Shown piece by piece: positions 1 through 5,766 of a stretch of DNA of 5,766 bases (position 1 is its first letter; each line of letters starts with the position of its first letter). The notes beneath the pieces are model-generated. The model did no database searches. It was given only the letters and a program-made list of their open reading frames with translations, and was not told the DNA's origin. Made by a program: the position numbers and the translations under genes. The DNA lies in assembly GCA_937958365.1 (NCBI GenBank), contig CALFEW010000442.1:1-5766 (forward strand). Direction: 5' to 3'. The stretch comes from an uncultured Chloroflexota bacterium. Its GTDB lineage: Bacteria > Chloroflexota > Anaerolineae > Promineifilales > Promineifilaceae.

Positions 1-811
1 TGCCGCTCAAATTGCCGCCGCTGGCTGCTGCTTTGTCACCGATGGCGGCTTCCACCCCGGTCTGCCGGCCGCCCTGGTGCGCTACGCCGCCCCCCATTTC
101 GATCACCTGACCAGCGCCAACGTCGGCAGCGTCATCAAAATCAACTGGCGCGATTTAGACCTCAGCGCCAGCACGATGGAAGAGTTTGTGTCCGAGTTCA
201 TGGATTTCCAGATGCTGGCCTTCAAGAACGGCCGTTGGCAGCGCCAAAGCTGGTGGAGCATGATGCAGCCGGCGACGATGGACTTCGGCCAGGCGGTTGG
301 CCCCGGTTTTGGCCGCCAGTACAGCCTGCCCATGTTCCTGGAAGAGATGCGCGCCCTGTCCGACCTTTTTCCTGACCTGTACGAAACCGGCTTTTTTGTG
401 GGCGGCTTCAACTGGTTCACCGACTGGTTTGTCTCGCCGCTGATTATGGCGGCGTTGAAGCTGGCCCCGCAGCGCACGCTCAAACCGATGGCTCGTTTGA
501 TGAAGTGGAGCCTGGACACGTTCAGCCGCCCGCCGTATGGCACGCTGCTGAAACTGGAAGCGCGTGGCGCAAAAGCCAGACGCCCCGCCCAGATGGATGT
601 CTACATTTTTCACGAGGATGGGTATGTGATTACGGCCGTGCCCGCCGCGGCCTGCCTGCTGCAACTGTTGGATGGGTCTGCCCGCCAGCCCGGCCTGCAC
701 CTTCAGGCGCACATTGTCGAACCCAACCGTTTCCTGGGCGACCTGGAGCGGTTGGGTCTTACGGTTCACATCGAGGCGAATGTGCCCCTGGCGACGGCCG
801 TTTCCCCCTGA
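1..811 (+). CDS. Saccharopine dehydrogenase-family NAD(P)-binding protein, C-terminal part (5' end outside window)
   Basis: The reading frame is open from the left edge (first full codon at position 2) to a TGA at 809-811, giving 269 visible residues. Before the first possible start (GTG at 77) the frame already reads a family-like stretch, CCFVTDGGFHPGLPAALVR, so the gene begins upstream of the window and the GTG is internal. This Gly/Pro-rich segment followed by a 'LTSANVGSVI' strand resembles proteins annotated as saccharopine dehydrogenase NADP-binding-domain proteins, where it follows the N-terminal Rossmann fold. That nucleotide-binding half is not visible. Downstream there is an aromatic-rich middle (YSLPMFLEEM, FNWFTDW) and a C-terminal strand region ending NVPLATAVSP. 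No signal peptide or membrane segment is evident in the visible part. The substrate cannot be read from sequence; many members are oxidoreductases of unknown specificity and are not true lysine-pathway enzymes. It converges with the AI-2E family gene. It contains three ACGGCCGT words (228, 632, 794). The family call is from recognition only. Confidence 0.7.
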   Translation, partial: AAQIAAAGCCFVTDGGFHPGLPAALVRYAAPHFDHLTSANVGSVIKINWRDLDLSASTMEEFVSEFMDFQMLAFKNGRWQRQSWWSMMQPATMDFGQAVGPGFGRQYSLPMFLEEMRALSDLFPDLYETGFFVGGFNWFTDWFVSPLIMAALKLAPQRTLKPMARLMKWSLDTFSRPPYGTLLKLEARGAKARRPAQMDVYIFHEDGYVITAVPAAACLLQLLDGSARQPGLHLQAHIVEPNRFLGDLERLGLTVHIEANVPLATAVSP

Positions 812-820
812 AGCGGAACA

Positions 821-964
821 GGACGCGGATTTATATCTTCTCAAGACCTGTCATGCTGAGAGCCTGTGCTGAGGTTGCCGAAGCATCCCGTTCATTCCAG
901 AGGAACGGGATGCTTCGCTCCGCGGACTCCGCTCAGCATGACCATTCAGCGCCCATCCGCGTCC
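821..964. repeat. Nested palindromic intergenic repeat between convergent genes
   Basis: This element fills most of the 157-nt gap between the two convergent genes. Three nested inverted repeats can be read. The outer pair is GGACGCGGAT at 821-830 with its complement at 955-964 (10/10). The middle pair is GTCATGCTGAG at 850-860 with its complement at 932-942 (11/11). The inner pair is CGAAGCATCCCGTTC at 879-893 with its complement at 903-917 (15/15), closing a 9-nt loop at 894-902. The heptamer TGCTGAG also appears twice directly, at 854 and 867. As RNA this would fold into a long interrupted hairpin from either strand. There is no T-run after the stem on either strand, so it is not a canonical intrinsic terminator, although a barrier role for both converging transcripts is possible. 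The GTCATGCTGAG...GAAGCATC pattern looks to me like a dispersed, REP-like intergenic element. I infer this from memory; no second copy lies in this window. Confidence 0.75.
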
Positions 965-968
965 CATG

Positions 969-2129
969 TTAATTCGTCGCCGGGTCAGGCATAAACAGCG
1001 CTGGCTCCGGTTCGCCGGGATAAGGCTCCTCGCCGCGCAGCTTTTTCAGCGCAAAGGTCAGCATTTCGCCCAAAATCGCCAAAACGGCCGCAGCTATCAG
1101 CACGCCCAACACCCCAAAAGCCGCTGAAAACACAATCAGCCCCACGAGCAAAATCCAGACCGGGATATTGACCGACCGCGAGTAGACGCGCACGTCCACA
1201 AAATAATAGGCTACGCCGGAAATCACCATATAGACGGCCATCTGCAAAAACGCAAACAGCAGCGGATTCATGCTGATGCTGTCGGAGCCAACCACCAGCG
1301 TGTAGAAAAAGACCATTACCACAGAAATCAGACCACCGATGCTGGGGATGAATTTGGGCAGAGCAATGACAAACGCGGCCAGAAATGCGTGGGACACCCC
1401 GGTGAGGGCAAAGAGTACGGCCGTTATCAGCCAATAAAAAGCCACCACCACCAGCGACCCCACCAGATAGCTTTGGAACAAATCTACGCTGCGGCTAATT
1501 AAAATGGCATATTCGCGCCGCGCCGCTTCCGGTAGCAGCCGTCCTACCGCCTTCACCGTGCGCGGCTGCTCCATCAGGAAAAAGAGCAAAATAATCACCA
1601 CAAAAAACACGTCGCTCAAGAAACCGGCCAGCAGCCCCAGCACAGAAGACAACTGCCCGATCACCGCGTCCGACGACAAAAGCCGAATCGTCCCGCCAAT
1701 GGCGGCCATCCTTTGCAGCGGCTGCAAGATGGACGACAGGTCAATCGGACCGATGGTGACGGCTTGTGGCGTAGGCGTCAGGGCGTTGAGGGCGACCTGG
1801 ATGCCCTGGAACATGGTAACGGCCGTTTCCGCCAACGATGCAAACAACCAAAACAGCGCCGCAAACACCACCAGCACAAAAATCAAATACACAATCAACA
1901 CCGACGTGCGGTAAGACAACTTCAGGCGCGTTTGCAATAGTTTGATGGGGTAACGCAAGATGAACGCGATGAGAAACAGGTAAATCAGCGGATAAAGCAC
2001 CGGCCGCAGCGCGTAAATCGTCAGCGGGACCAACAGCAACAAGACCAAAGCGGCCAGTTGTTTCTGCCAGTCGGTCCAGGGAGCGGTGGATTGTTGTGTG
2101 GATGGATCGAGGGATTGATTTTCTGCCAT
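969..2129 (-). CDS. AI-2E family transporter (PerM/YdiK-like membrane protein)
   Basis: This encodes a 386-residue polytopic inner-membrane protein, close to the family's usual ~350 residues plus short tails. A polar N-terminus (1-20) precedes hydrophobic segments at about 25-40, 43-58 and 75-97. A long less hydrophobic stretch (100-165) follows, as is typical of the family. Further segments lie at about 165-186, 220-242, 246-258, 264-280, 287-311 and 323-357. The IPSIGGLIS motif (261-269) and the final NIPVWILLVG...FGVLGVLIAAAVLAILGEM block are characteristic of AI-2E exporter-family proteins (Pfam PF01594 type). Members have been linked to autoinducer-2 export or sodium/proton antiport, but most are uncharacterised, so the substrate here is unknown. 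The C-terminus is polar, ending GEEPYPGEPEPALFMPDPATN-like. The start is set by GGAGG seven to eight bases before the ATG. The gene converges with the saccharopine dehydrogenase-like gene and lies 184 nt downstream of the MocR gene on the same strand. It carries ACGGCCGT at 1417 and 1819. Confidence 0.88.
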   Translation of the reverse strand: MAENQSLDPSTQQSTAPWTDWQKQLAALVLLLLVPLTIYALRPVLYPLIYLFLIAFILRYPIKLLQTRLKLSYRTSVLIVYLIFVLVVFAALFWLFASLAETAVTMFQGIQVALNALTPTPQAVTIGPIDLSSILQPLQRMAAIGGTIRLLSSDAVIGQLSSVLGLLAGFLSDVFFVVIILLFFLMEQPRTVKAVGRLLPEAARREYAILISRSVDLFQSYLVGSLVVVAFYWLITAVLFALTGVSHAFLAAFVIALPKFIPSIGGLISVVMVFFYTLVVGSDSISMNPLLFAFLQMAVYMVISGVAYYFVDVRVYSRSVNIPVWILLVGLIVFSAAFGVLGVLIAAAVLAILGEMLTFALKKLRGEEPYPGEPEPALFMPDPATN

Positions 2130-2135
2130 CTTTTT

Positions 2136-2141
2136 GCCTCC
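2136..2141 (-). promoter_or_regulatory. Ribosome binding site of the AI-2E family gene
   Basis: On the minus strand GGAGGC lies six bases upstream of the ATG at 2127-2129. It is the only good Shine-Dalgarno seen for the starts visible in this window, and it supports the 386-residue start. Confidence 0.75.
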
Positions 2142-2182
2142 TGCTTGTGAACCAAAACATGTTCAGCCGCGGTAACTACTTG

Positions 2183-2248
2183 CCACGGAGACACGGAGGA
2201 CACAGAGATTAAACCTGTAAAACCTCCGTGTTCTCCGTGCCTCCGTGG
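2183..2248. repeat. Imperfect inverted repeat made of CACGGAG units
   Basis: The left arm at 2183-2207 and the complement of the right arm at 2224-2248 match at 22 of 25 positions, separated by a 16-nt loop. Each arm is itself a run of short CACGGAG-like units (CCACGGAG, ACACGGAG, GACACAGAG), so it looks like a tandem repeat folded back on itself. All three arm differences are A/G exchanges; read from the minus strand, two of them become G-U pairs. It lies in the 184-nt gap between the MocR stop codon and the AI-2E family start, so it would form a hairpin in any read-through transcript, or in the 5' leader of the AI-2E gene if that promoter lies upstream of it. No T-run follows. The rest of the gap (2142-2182 and 2249-2313) shows no gene and no convincing promoter. 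Confidence 0.75.
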
Positions 2249-2313
2249 TGAAATCCTAGAGAGGCTTAGTAATTACCAGCAGCGATTGTAACAAAATCGG
2301 CACAATCGGCGCA

Positions 2314-3753
2314 TTATGCCCGCAGCACGCCCGCCAATCGGCGAATGCCTTCCTCGATTTCCGCCTCTTCCAGGCCGCTGAAGCCCAGCAGAATGGATGG
2401 CGGCGCGGGCTGTTCCAGGTGGTAGGGCGCGCCGGGATAAACGCCCACGCCGACCGCCGCCGCCTGCTGGATTACGGCCGTTTCGTCCATCCCCTGCGCC
2501 AGATACACCATCACGTGCAGCCCGGCGGCCATCGGCGCGTAGCGCACCCAACCCGGCAGGTAGGTTTCGATGGCCGCCACCAACACGGCCCGCCGTCGCC
2601 CATACGCCTGCCGAAGCTGCTGCAAATGGCGCTCAAAATGCCCCTCGGTGATGAAATCGGCCACCGCCGCCTGCGTCAGCGTCGGCGCGCCGCGATCTAT
2701 CAGGCTTTTGGCCTGCACAAAAGGCGACAGCAGCGCCGGCGGCAGCACCACGTAGGCCAGACGCAAGGCCGGAAACAACACCTTCGAGAACGTGCCCAGG
2801 TAAGCCACCCGTCCGCCTTCATCCAGCCCTTGCAGCGCCGCCAGCGGACGGCCGTGATACCGCAGTTCGCCGTCATAATCATCCTCGATGATCAATGCCT
2901 CGCGTTCGTGCGCCCATTGCAGCAGGCGCAGCCGCCGCGCCAGCGACATCGTGCCGCCGCGGGGAAACTGGTGGGTAGGCGTAATAAAAGCCAGACGCGC
3001 CCGGCTGTCCGGCGGGATCAGCTCCACCGGGAAACCCTCGTCGTCCACCGGCAGCCCGACCAGCTTCGCGCCGTAGACGCGCAGCAGATCGTAGGCCACC
3101 GTATAACCCGGCGTCTCCACCAACACCTCGTCGCCCTGATCAAGCAGCAGCCGGGCCAAAATATCCATCACCTGCTGCGCGCCACTGACGATGACCACCT
3201 GCTCCGGCGTACAACGCACGCCGCGCTGCCGCGCCAGATAATCGGCCAGCGCGGCCCGCAGCGGTTCAAAACCGGCCACGGAGCCATAACGGGCCAGCAT
3301 GGCGTCGTCGGTACTCAGGTAGCGGGCCAACAACCGCCGCCACACGTCGTAGGGGAAAATCTGGGCAAAGGAGCGGCCAAAACCAAAATCAATAGCCGGG
3401 CGCGGCGCGGATGATTCGGTTTCCGGTTCGGCGGCCATCACCTGTTCGCCCCAGTGGGAAAGCGTGGGGGTGAACGGCCGTTTCCCCGTCCCAGGCAGCA
3501 GTTCGTCCACCAATCCTTCGGCCACAAACATCCCCGCCCCTGTCCGGCCCACCACGTACCCCTCGGCCTGAAGCTGCTCATACGCCTGCGTCACCGTCAC
3601 CCGCGCCACACCCAAATCGGCGGCCAACTGGCGGCTCGGCGGCAATTTTGTCCCCGCCGCCAACTCGCCGCGCAAAACCAGCGCCCGAATCTGCCGATAG
3701 ATTTGGACATAAAGGGGTAAACGGCCGTTACGGTCCAGGGTCAGGTTGTGCAT
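2314..3753 (-). CDS. MocR-type (GntR/MocR) PLP-dependent transcriptional regulator
   Basis: The 479 residues match the usual MocR length of 450-500. Residues ~10-77 form a GntR winged helix-turn-helix: LPLYVQIYRQIRALVLRGEL, then LPPSRQLAADLGVARVTV, then GYVVGRTGAGMFV. A linker of about 45 residues leads to a fold-type-I aminotransferase-like domain (~120-479). Visible hallmarks there are VSGAQQVMD, TPTHQFPRGGTMSLARR, the cofactor-contact block IIEDDYDGELRYHG (D291 and Y293 by analogy with GabR) and the Schiff-base lysine K324 in YLGTFSKVLFP, so PLP binding is expected. Known relatives sense PLP or amino-acid/GABA adducts and control vitamin B6, GABA or taurine genes; the effector here is not deducible and no pdxST or gabT neighbour is in view. 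I chose the ATG at 3753. A TTG at 3762 would add three residues, and neither start has a Shine-Dalgarno. It carries ACGGCCGT at 2474, 2848, 3474 and 3721. Confidence 0.92.
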   Translation of the reverse strand: MHNLTLDRNGRLPLYVQIYRQIRALVLRGELAAGTKLPPSRQLAADLGVARVTVTQAYEQLQAEGYVVGRTGAGMFVAEGLVDELLPGTGKRPFTPTLSHWGEQVMAAEPETESSAPRPAIDFGFGRSFAQIFPYDVWRRLLARYLSTDDAMLARYGSVAGFEPLRAALADYLARQRGVRCTPEQVVIVSGAQQVMDILARLLLDQGDEVLVETPGYTVAYDLLRVYGAKLVGLPVDDEGFPVELIPPDSRARLAFITPTHQFPRGGTMSLARRLRLLQWAHEREALIIEDDYDGELRYHGRPLAALQGLDEGGRVAYLGTFSKVLFPALRLAYVVLPPALLSPFVQAKSLIDRGAPTLTQAAVADFITEGHFERHLQQLRQAYGRRRAVLVAAIETYLPGWVRYAPMAAGLHVMVYLAQGMDETAVIQQAAAVGVGVYPGAPYHLEQPAPPSILLGFSGLEEAEIEEGIRRLAGVLRA

Positions 3754-3760
3754 AAAATTC

Positions 3761-3809
3761 AAGATTGAAGACTAAAGATCGAAGAACGTAGCCGCGCAAT
3801 TTTCAATCT
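3761..3809. repeat. Tandem AAGANNN heptamers and inverted repeat upstream of the MocR gene
   Basis: Four consecutive 7-bp units share the first four bases: AAGATTG (3761), AAGACTA (3768), AAGATCG (3775) and AAGAACG (3782). In addition AGATTGAA at 3762-3769 is complementary to TTCAATCT at 3802-3809 (8/8). The tract lies within the 71-nt AT-rich gap directly before the MocR start, so it could be an operator or part of the 5' leader; several MocR proteins bind direct repeats near their own promoters. It could equally be a low-complexity intergenic repeat. I see no convincing -35/-10 pair in the gap. Confidence 0.5.
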
Positions 3810-3824
3810 ATAATCATTCGTTTT

Positions 3825-5766
3825 CTACCGAAAAACCACCGGCAGCCACACCTGAGAGCAGCTTACCGGCAGGTTCCAGGGCCGGTTGAGGGGCGGGCTG
3901 CCCGGATTGTCGGTGGCGTAGGTAAGTATGCCGGAGAGTGTCTGGTTGCAGGTGTCCGCGCCGACGAGGACCTGGTAGGTGAGTACGGCCGTTTCCTCCC
4001 CCAATCGCGGCAGCGCCCCCTCCCAACGCAGGTAGGTCGCGGTTTGTGTCAGGCTGCCGGGCGGCGCGTCCACATGGGTCAGCGTCAGCCCTGTCGGAAT
4101 GGTTTCTGTCAGGATGTAAGTCAGGTCTACGGCCGTTACGTTGGGCTGAATGGTCAGAGTCGTCGTCACCGTCGTGCCCAGCGTGGCCGTGATGGGGGCC
4201 ATGGCGCGGGCTATGTCATCCCCGGCGCGTATCAGGTTCACCGGGATGAAGGCCAGGTCGGCGGGGCTGGCGGGCTGCGTGCCCAAATCGAAGCCGCCAT
4301 ACCAGCGTTCGCCCGGCTGCATGGCCGGTTCGTCCCAAAAATAGCGCAGGGCGAACGGGCCAGCCACCGCCTGCCCCAGCGGGCCGGTGAGCCAGGTGTT
4401 GGCGGCGGGTGTGTTGGGCACAACGGCCGTAACCACCACCACTTCATCGGCCACCCCACTGCCAATCACCCCCGTCACCACGATGACATAATCGCCCGGC
4501 GCAGGGTTCAATACGTCGCAATGCTCCACCCACCAGGGACCATCGCCTTCGCACACCGGCGCGCCGCCGGACGGCTGCACCATCATGTCCACATTGGGCG
4601 CTGTCGAAGAGATAATCTCCACCGCCAGCCGCCGCGTGTCCGTCGGAACCGCAGCCGACAGGGTGATGCTTTGCCCTGCCGCCAGTGACACAGTGGCGAC
4701 GGTTCCCAACGTTAGTGGATAGCTTTGGGCCGTCAGGGTGAGGATGCCCGGCGCTTGCAGCTCCGACAAAAGCTGTGATCCGGCGTCCTGGCGTGTGGCG
4801 ATGCGCATGTTTTCGACCAGATGGGTGTCCACGCGGCGCACCGCCAGCGGCAAATGGGCGTCGGGGACCAGCAGACTGCCCGACGTCAGGCGCAGTTCGC
4901 CGGAATCCCACACGCCCAGGGGCAGCGCCCCCGCCTGCGCCGTGACGGTGATGGTTTGCACGCCCCAGGCCGGCACGGTGAAGCTCGTCGGCGTCACCAG
5001 GACAGTGGCCGAGAGGGGCTGGCTGATGGTGACGGTCCAGGTGGTGGCGTCCCCGGAAGTGCTGTGGAACTGGCGCGTCCAGGTGCAGGCGGCGGCGCAG
5101 TGGTCATTGACCAGGGCAGCCAGGTTCAGGTTGGTGGCGCGGCCGCCCAGCGCGGGATTGGCGGCGCGGAAACCGACGGCCGTTTCGTCCAACAACAGCC
5201 CGGCGCGGGCAACGGCCGTTAAATCAATCCGTCCCGCGCCCCGGTCGAACACACCTGCCGGGTTGGCGCTGCCAGGGAGATGAATGGGGGTTACGGCCGT
5301 CATCATCAACGCCGATTCCACTTCCGCCGGGGTCCAATCCGGGTGGATGGCGCGCAGCAGCGCCGCCGCCCCGGCCACGTGCGGCGACGCCTGCGACGTG
5401 CCGATGTAGAACGAAAGCTCCGGTGGATTGGCCGGGTTCGTCGTCATGCCCGCCGCCCAGATTTTTGCGCCCGGCGCGGTGACGTTGGGCTTCAGCACGC
5501 CGCCGACGATGACGTTGGGGCCACGCGAACTGGTGTAGTACAACTCGTCGCCGTAGGTGGGGTCAAAGGCGCGGTTGGTTCCTTCAATGACGGCCGTATG
5601 GCCGCTGCCGCTCGCCAGCCAGGTGTTCAGCGCCGCGGCGTCGGCGGCCAGCAGGTTCAGGCCGGGCAGGGCCAGGCGATCAATGCCCAGGCGCTGAACT
5701 GTGGTCTGACCGGAATCTATCACCACGCCGCCCGCGCCGCCGGACAGCACGTTGTTGGCTTTGGCG
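3825..5766 (-). CDS. Secreted subtilisin-like (S8) serine protease, C-terminal part (5' end outside window)
   Basis: The frame is open from the right edge (first full codon 5763-5765, AKANN...) to a TAG at 3825-3827, giving 646 visible residues. Residues 1-58 (GGAGGVVIDSG...GHTAVIEG) look like the end of a protease-associated (PA) insert. SSRGPN (79-84), VLKPNVTAPGAKIWAA and GTSQASPHVAGAAALL follow, with the catalytic serine at 124 (codon 5394-5396). The Asp and His of the triad would lie upstream, outside the window. After the protease domain (to ~185) come beta-rich regions. About 190-310 is fibronectin-III-like, as in large S8 proteases. About 330-445 resembles a pre-peptidase C-terminal-type domain and contains C405/C416. 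About 515-600 resembles a DUF11-like repeat. The last residues are C636-SQVWLPVVFR. The six cysteines and Thr/Val-rich make-up fit an exported, disulfide-bonded protein; the signal peptide is not visible. A GTG at 5750 is inside the PA region and is not the start. Seven ACGGCCGT words lie in this gene. Confidence 0.9.
   Translation of the reverse strand, partial: AKANNVLSGGAGGVVIDSGQTTVQRLGIDRLALPGLNLLAADAAALNTWLASGSGHTAVIEGTNRAFDPTYGDELYYTSSRGPNVIVGGVLKPNVTAPGAKIWAAGMTTNPANPPELSFYIGTSQASPHVAGAAALLRAIHPDWTPAEVESALMMTAVTPIHLPGSANPAGVFDRGAGRIDLTAVARAGLLLDETAVGFRAANPALGGRATNLNLAALVNDHCAAACTWTRQFHSTSGDATTWTVTISQPLSATVLVTPTSFTVPAWGVQTITVTAQAGALPLGVWDSGELRLTSGSLLVPDAHLPLAVRRVDTHLVENMRIATRQDAGSQLLSELQAPGILTLTAQSYPLTLGTVATVSLAAGQSITLSAAVPTDTRRLAVEIISSTAPNVDMMVQPSGGAPVCEGDGPWWVEHCDVLNPAPGDYVIVVTGVIGSGVADEVVVVTAVVPNTPAANTWLTGPLGQAVAGPFALRYFWDEPAMQPGERWYGGFDLGTQPASPADLAFIPVNLIRAGDDIARAMAPITATLGTTVTTTLTIQPNVTAVDLTYILTETIPTGLTLTHVDAPPGSLTQTATYLRWEGALPRLGEETAVLTYQVLVGADTCNQTLSGILTYATDNPGSPPLNRPWNLPVSCSQVWLPVVFR

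Larger units (their letters stand above)
228..5597. repeat. Sixteen dispersed copies of the palindromic octamer ACGGCCGT
   Basis: Exact copies start at 228, 632, 794, 1417, 1819, 2474, 2848, 3474, 3721, 3985, 4129, 4423, 5176, 5212, 5293 and 5590. A rough base-composition estimate (about 60% GC assumed) gives about 0.2 copies expected in this length. All copies lie inside the four coding sequences and none in the ~410 nt of spacer, although only about one would be expected there. Relative to the reading frame, 12 copies are ACG-GCC-GTN (Thr-Ala-Val), 3 are NAC-GGC-CGT (Asn/His-Gly-Arg at 228, 2848, 3721) and 1 falls in the third frame (3474, Arg-Pro). Six copies extend to ACGGCCGTTTC on the plus strand (794, 1819, 2474, 3474, 3985, 5176). 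Confidence 0.9.

Noticed and set aside
77..811. GTG at 77 as the start of the saccharopine dehydrogenase-like gene
   Set aside because: The same frame upstream encodes a family-like stretch up to the window edge, so the gene is truncated by the window and this GTG is internal.
155..844. Minus-strand open frame of 229 codons opposite the saccharopine dehydrogenase-like gene
   Set aside because: It is Arg/Gln/His-rich with no domain, and antisense to the frame that carries recognisable family features.
2183..2248. CRISPR-like array from the CACGGAG repeats
   Set aside because: The units are only 8-9 bp, contiguous without spacers, and arranged as an inverted repeat.
2283..2308. Hairpin CGATTGT/ACAATCG just after the MocR stop as an intrinsic terminator
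   Set aside because: The stem is only 7 bp, AT-rich, with a 12-nt loop and no T-run on the minus strand.
2419..3414. Long plus-strand open frame of 331 codons opposite the MocR gene
   Set aside because: It is rich in Arg, His and Gln, has no recognisable domain and lies wholly antisense to a clear regulator: a high-GC shadow.
3754..3762. TTG at 3762 as the start of the MocR gene
   Set aside because: It adds only three residues, has no Shine-Dalgarno and uses a weaker start codon than the ATG at 3753. It cannot be fully excluded.
4044..5283. Plus-strand open frames opposite the subtilase
   Set aside because: Their Arg/Ala/Gly-rich composition and full antisense overlap with a well-supported protease make them shadows.
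3825..5750. GTG at 5750 as the start of the subtilase
   Set aside because: It would begin inside the PA-like segment and leave out the signal peptide and the catalytic Asp and His; the frame stays open to the right edge.

Overview
The window looks like a bacterial chromosome fragment of moderately high GC. The secreted multidomain subtilase ending in a short '-VWLPVVFR' tail, the dispersed palindromic intergenic repeats and the strong over-use of the DNA word ACGGCCGT fit a Chloroflexota (Anaerolineae-like) genome. That assignment is an inference from general resemblance; there is no rRNA or marker gene here to prove it.

Layout, left to right. (1) 1-811, + strand: C-terminal ~269 residues of a saccharopine-dehydrogenase-family NAD(P)-binding protein, cut by the left edge. 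(2) 812-968: a non-coding convergent spacer filled by a nested palindromic repeat. (3) 969-2129, - strand: an AI-2E family (PerM/YdiK-like) membrane protein with a clear Shine-Dalgarno. (4) 2130-2313: a non-coding spacer with an imperfect 25-bp inverted repeat built from CACGGAG units. (5) 2314-3753, - strand: a MocR-type regulator (GntR winged helix fused to a class-I aminotransferase-like domain). (6) 3754-3824: a short AT-rich spacer with four tandem AAGANNN heptamers and an inverted repeat. (7) 3825-5766, - strand: C-terminal ~646 residues of a secreted subtilisin-like (S8) protease with a PA-domain remnant, the catalytic Ser motif and a long beta-rich tail, cut by the right edge.

The four genes do not form an obvious pathway. 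The three minus-strand genes run in the same direction, but the spacers between them hold repeats, so one operon is not assured. The MocR regulator has no recognisable partner, such as PLP-synthesis genes, in view. Apart from three intergenic gaps (157, 184 and 71 nt) the window is coding.

I see no new defence or mobile system. The strongest unexplained signal is at DNA level: the 8-bp palindrome ACGGCCGT occurs 16 times, all within genes. Twelve copies are read as Thr-Ala-Val, and these are the only Thr-Ala-Val tripeptides in the four proteins. Six copies carry the extension ACGGCCGTTTC, all in the same orientation. This resembles the cyanobacterial HIP1 phenomenon (a palindromic octamer spread through genes) and is the item most worth following up.
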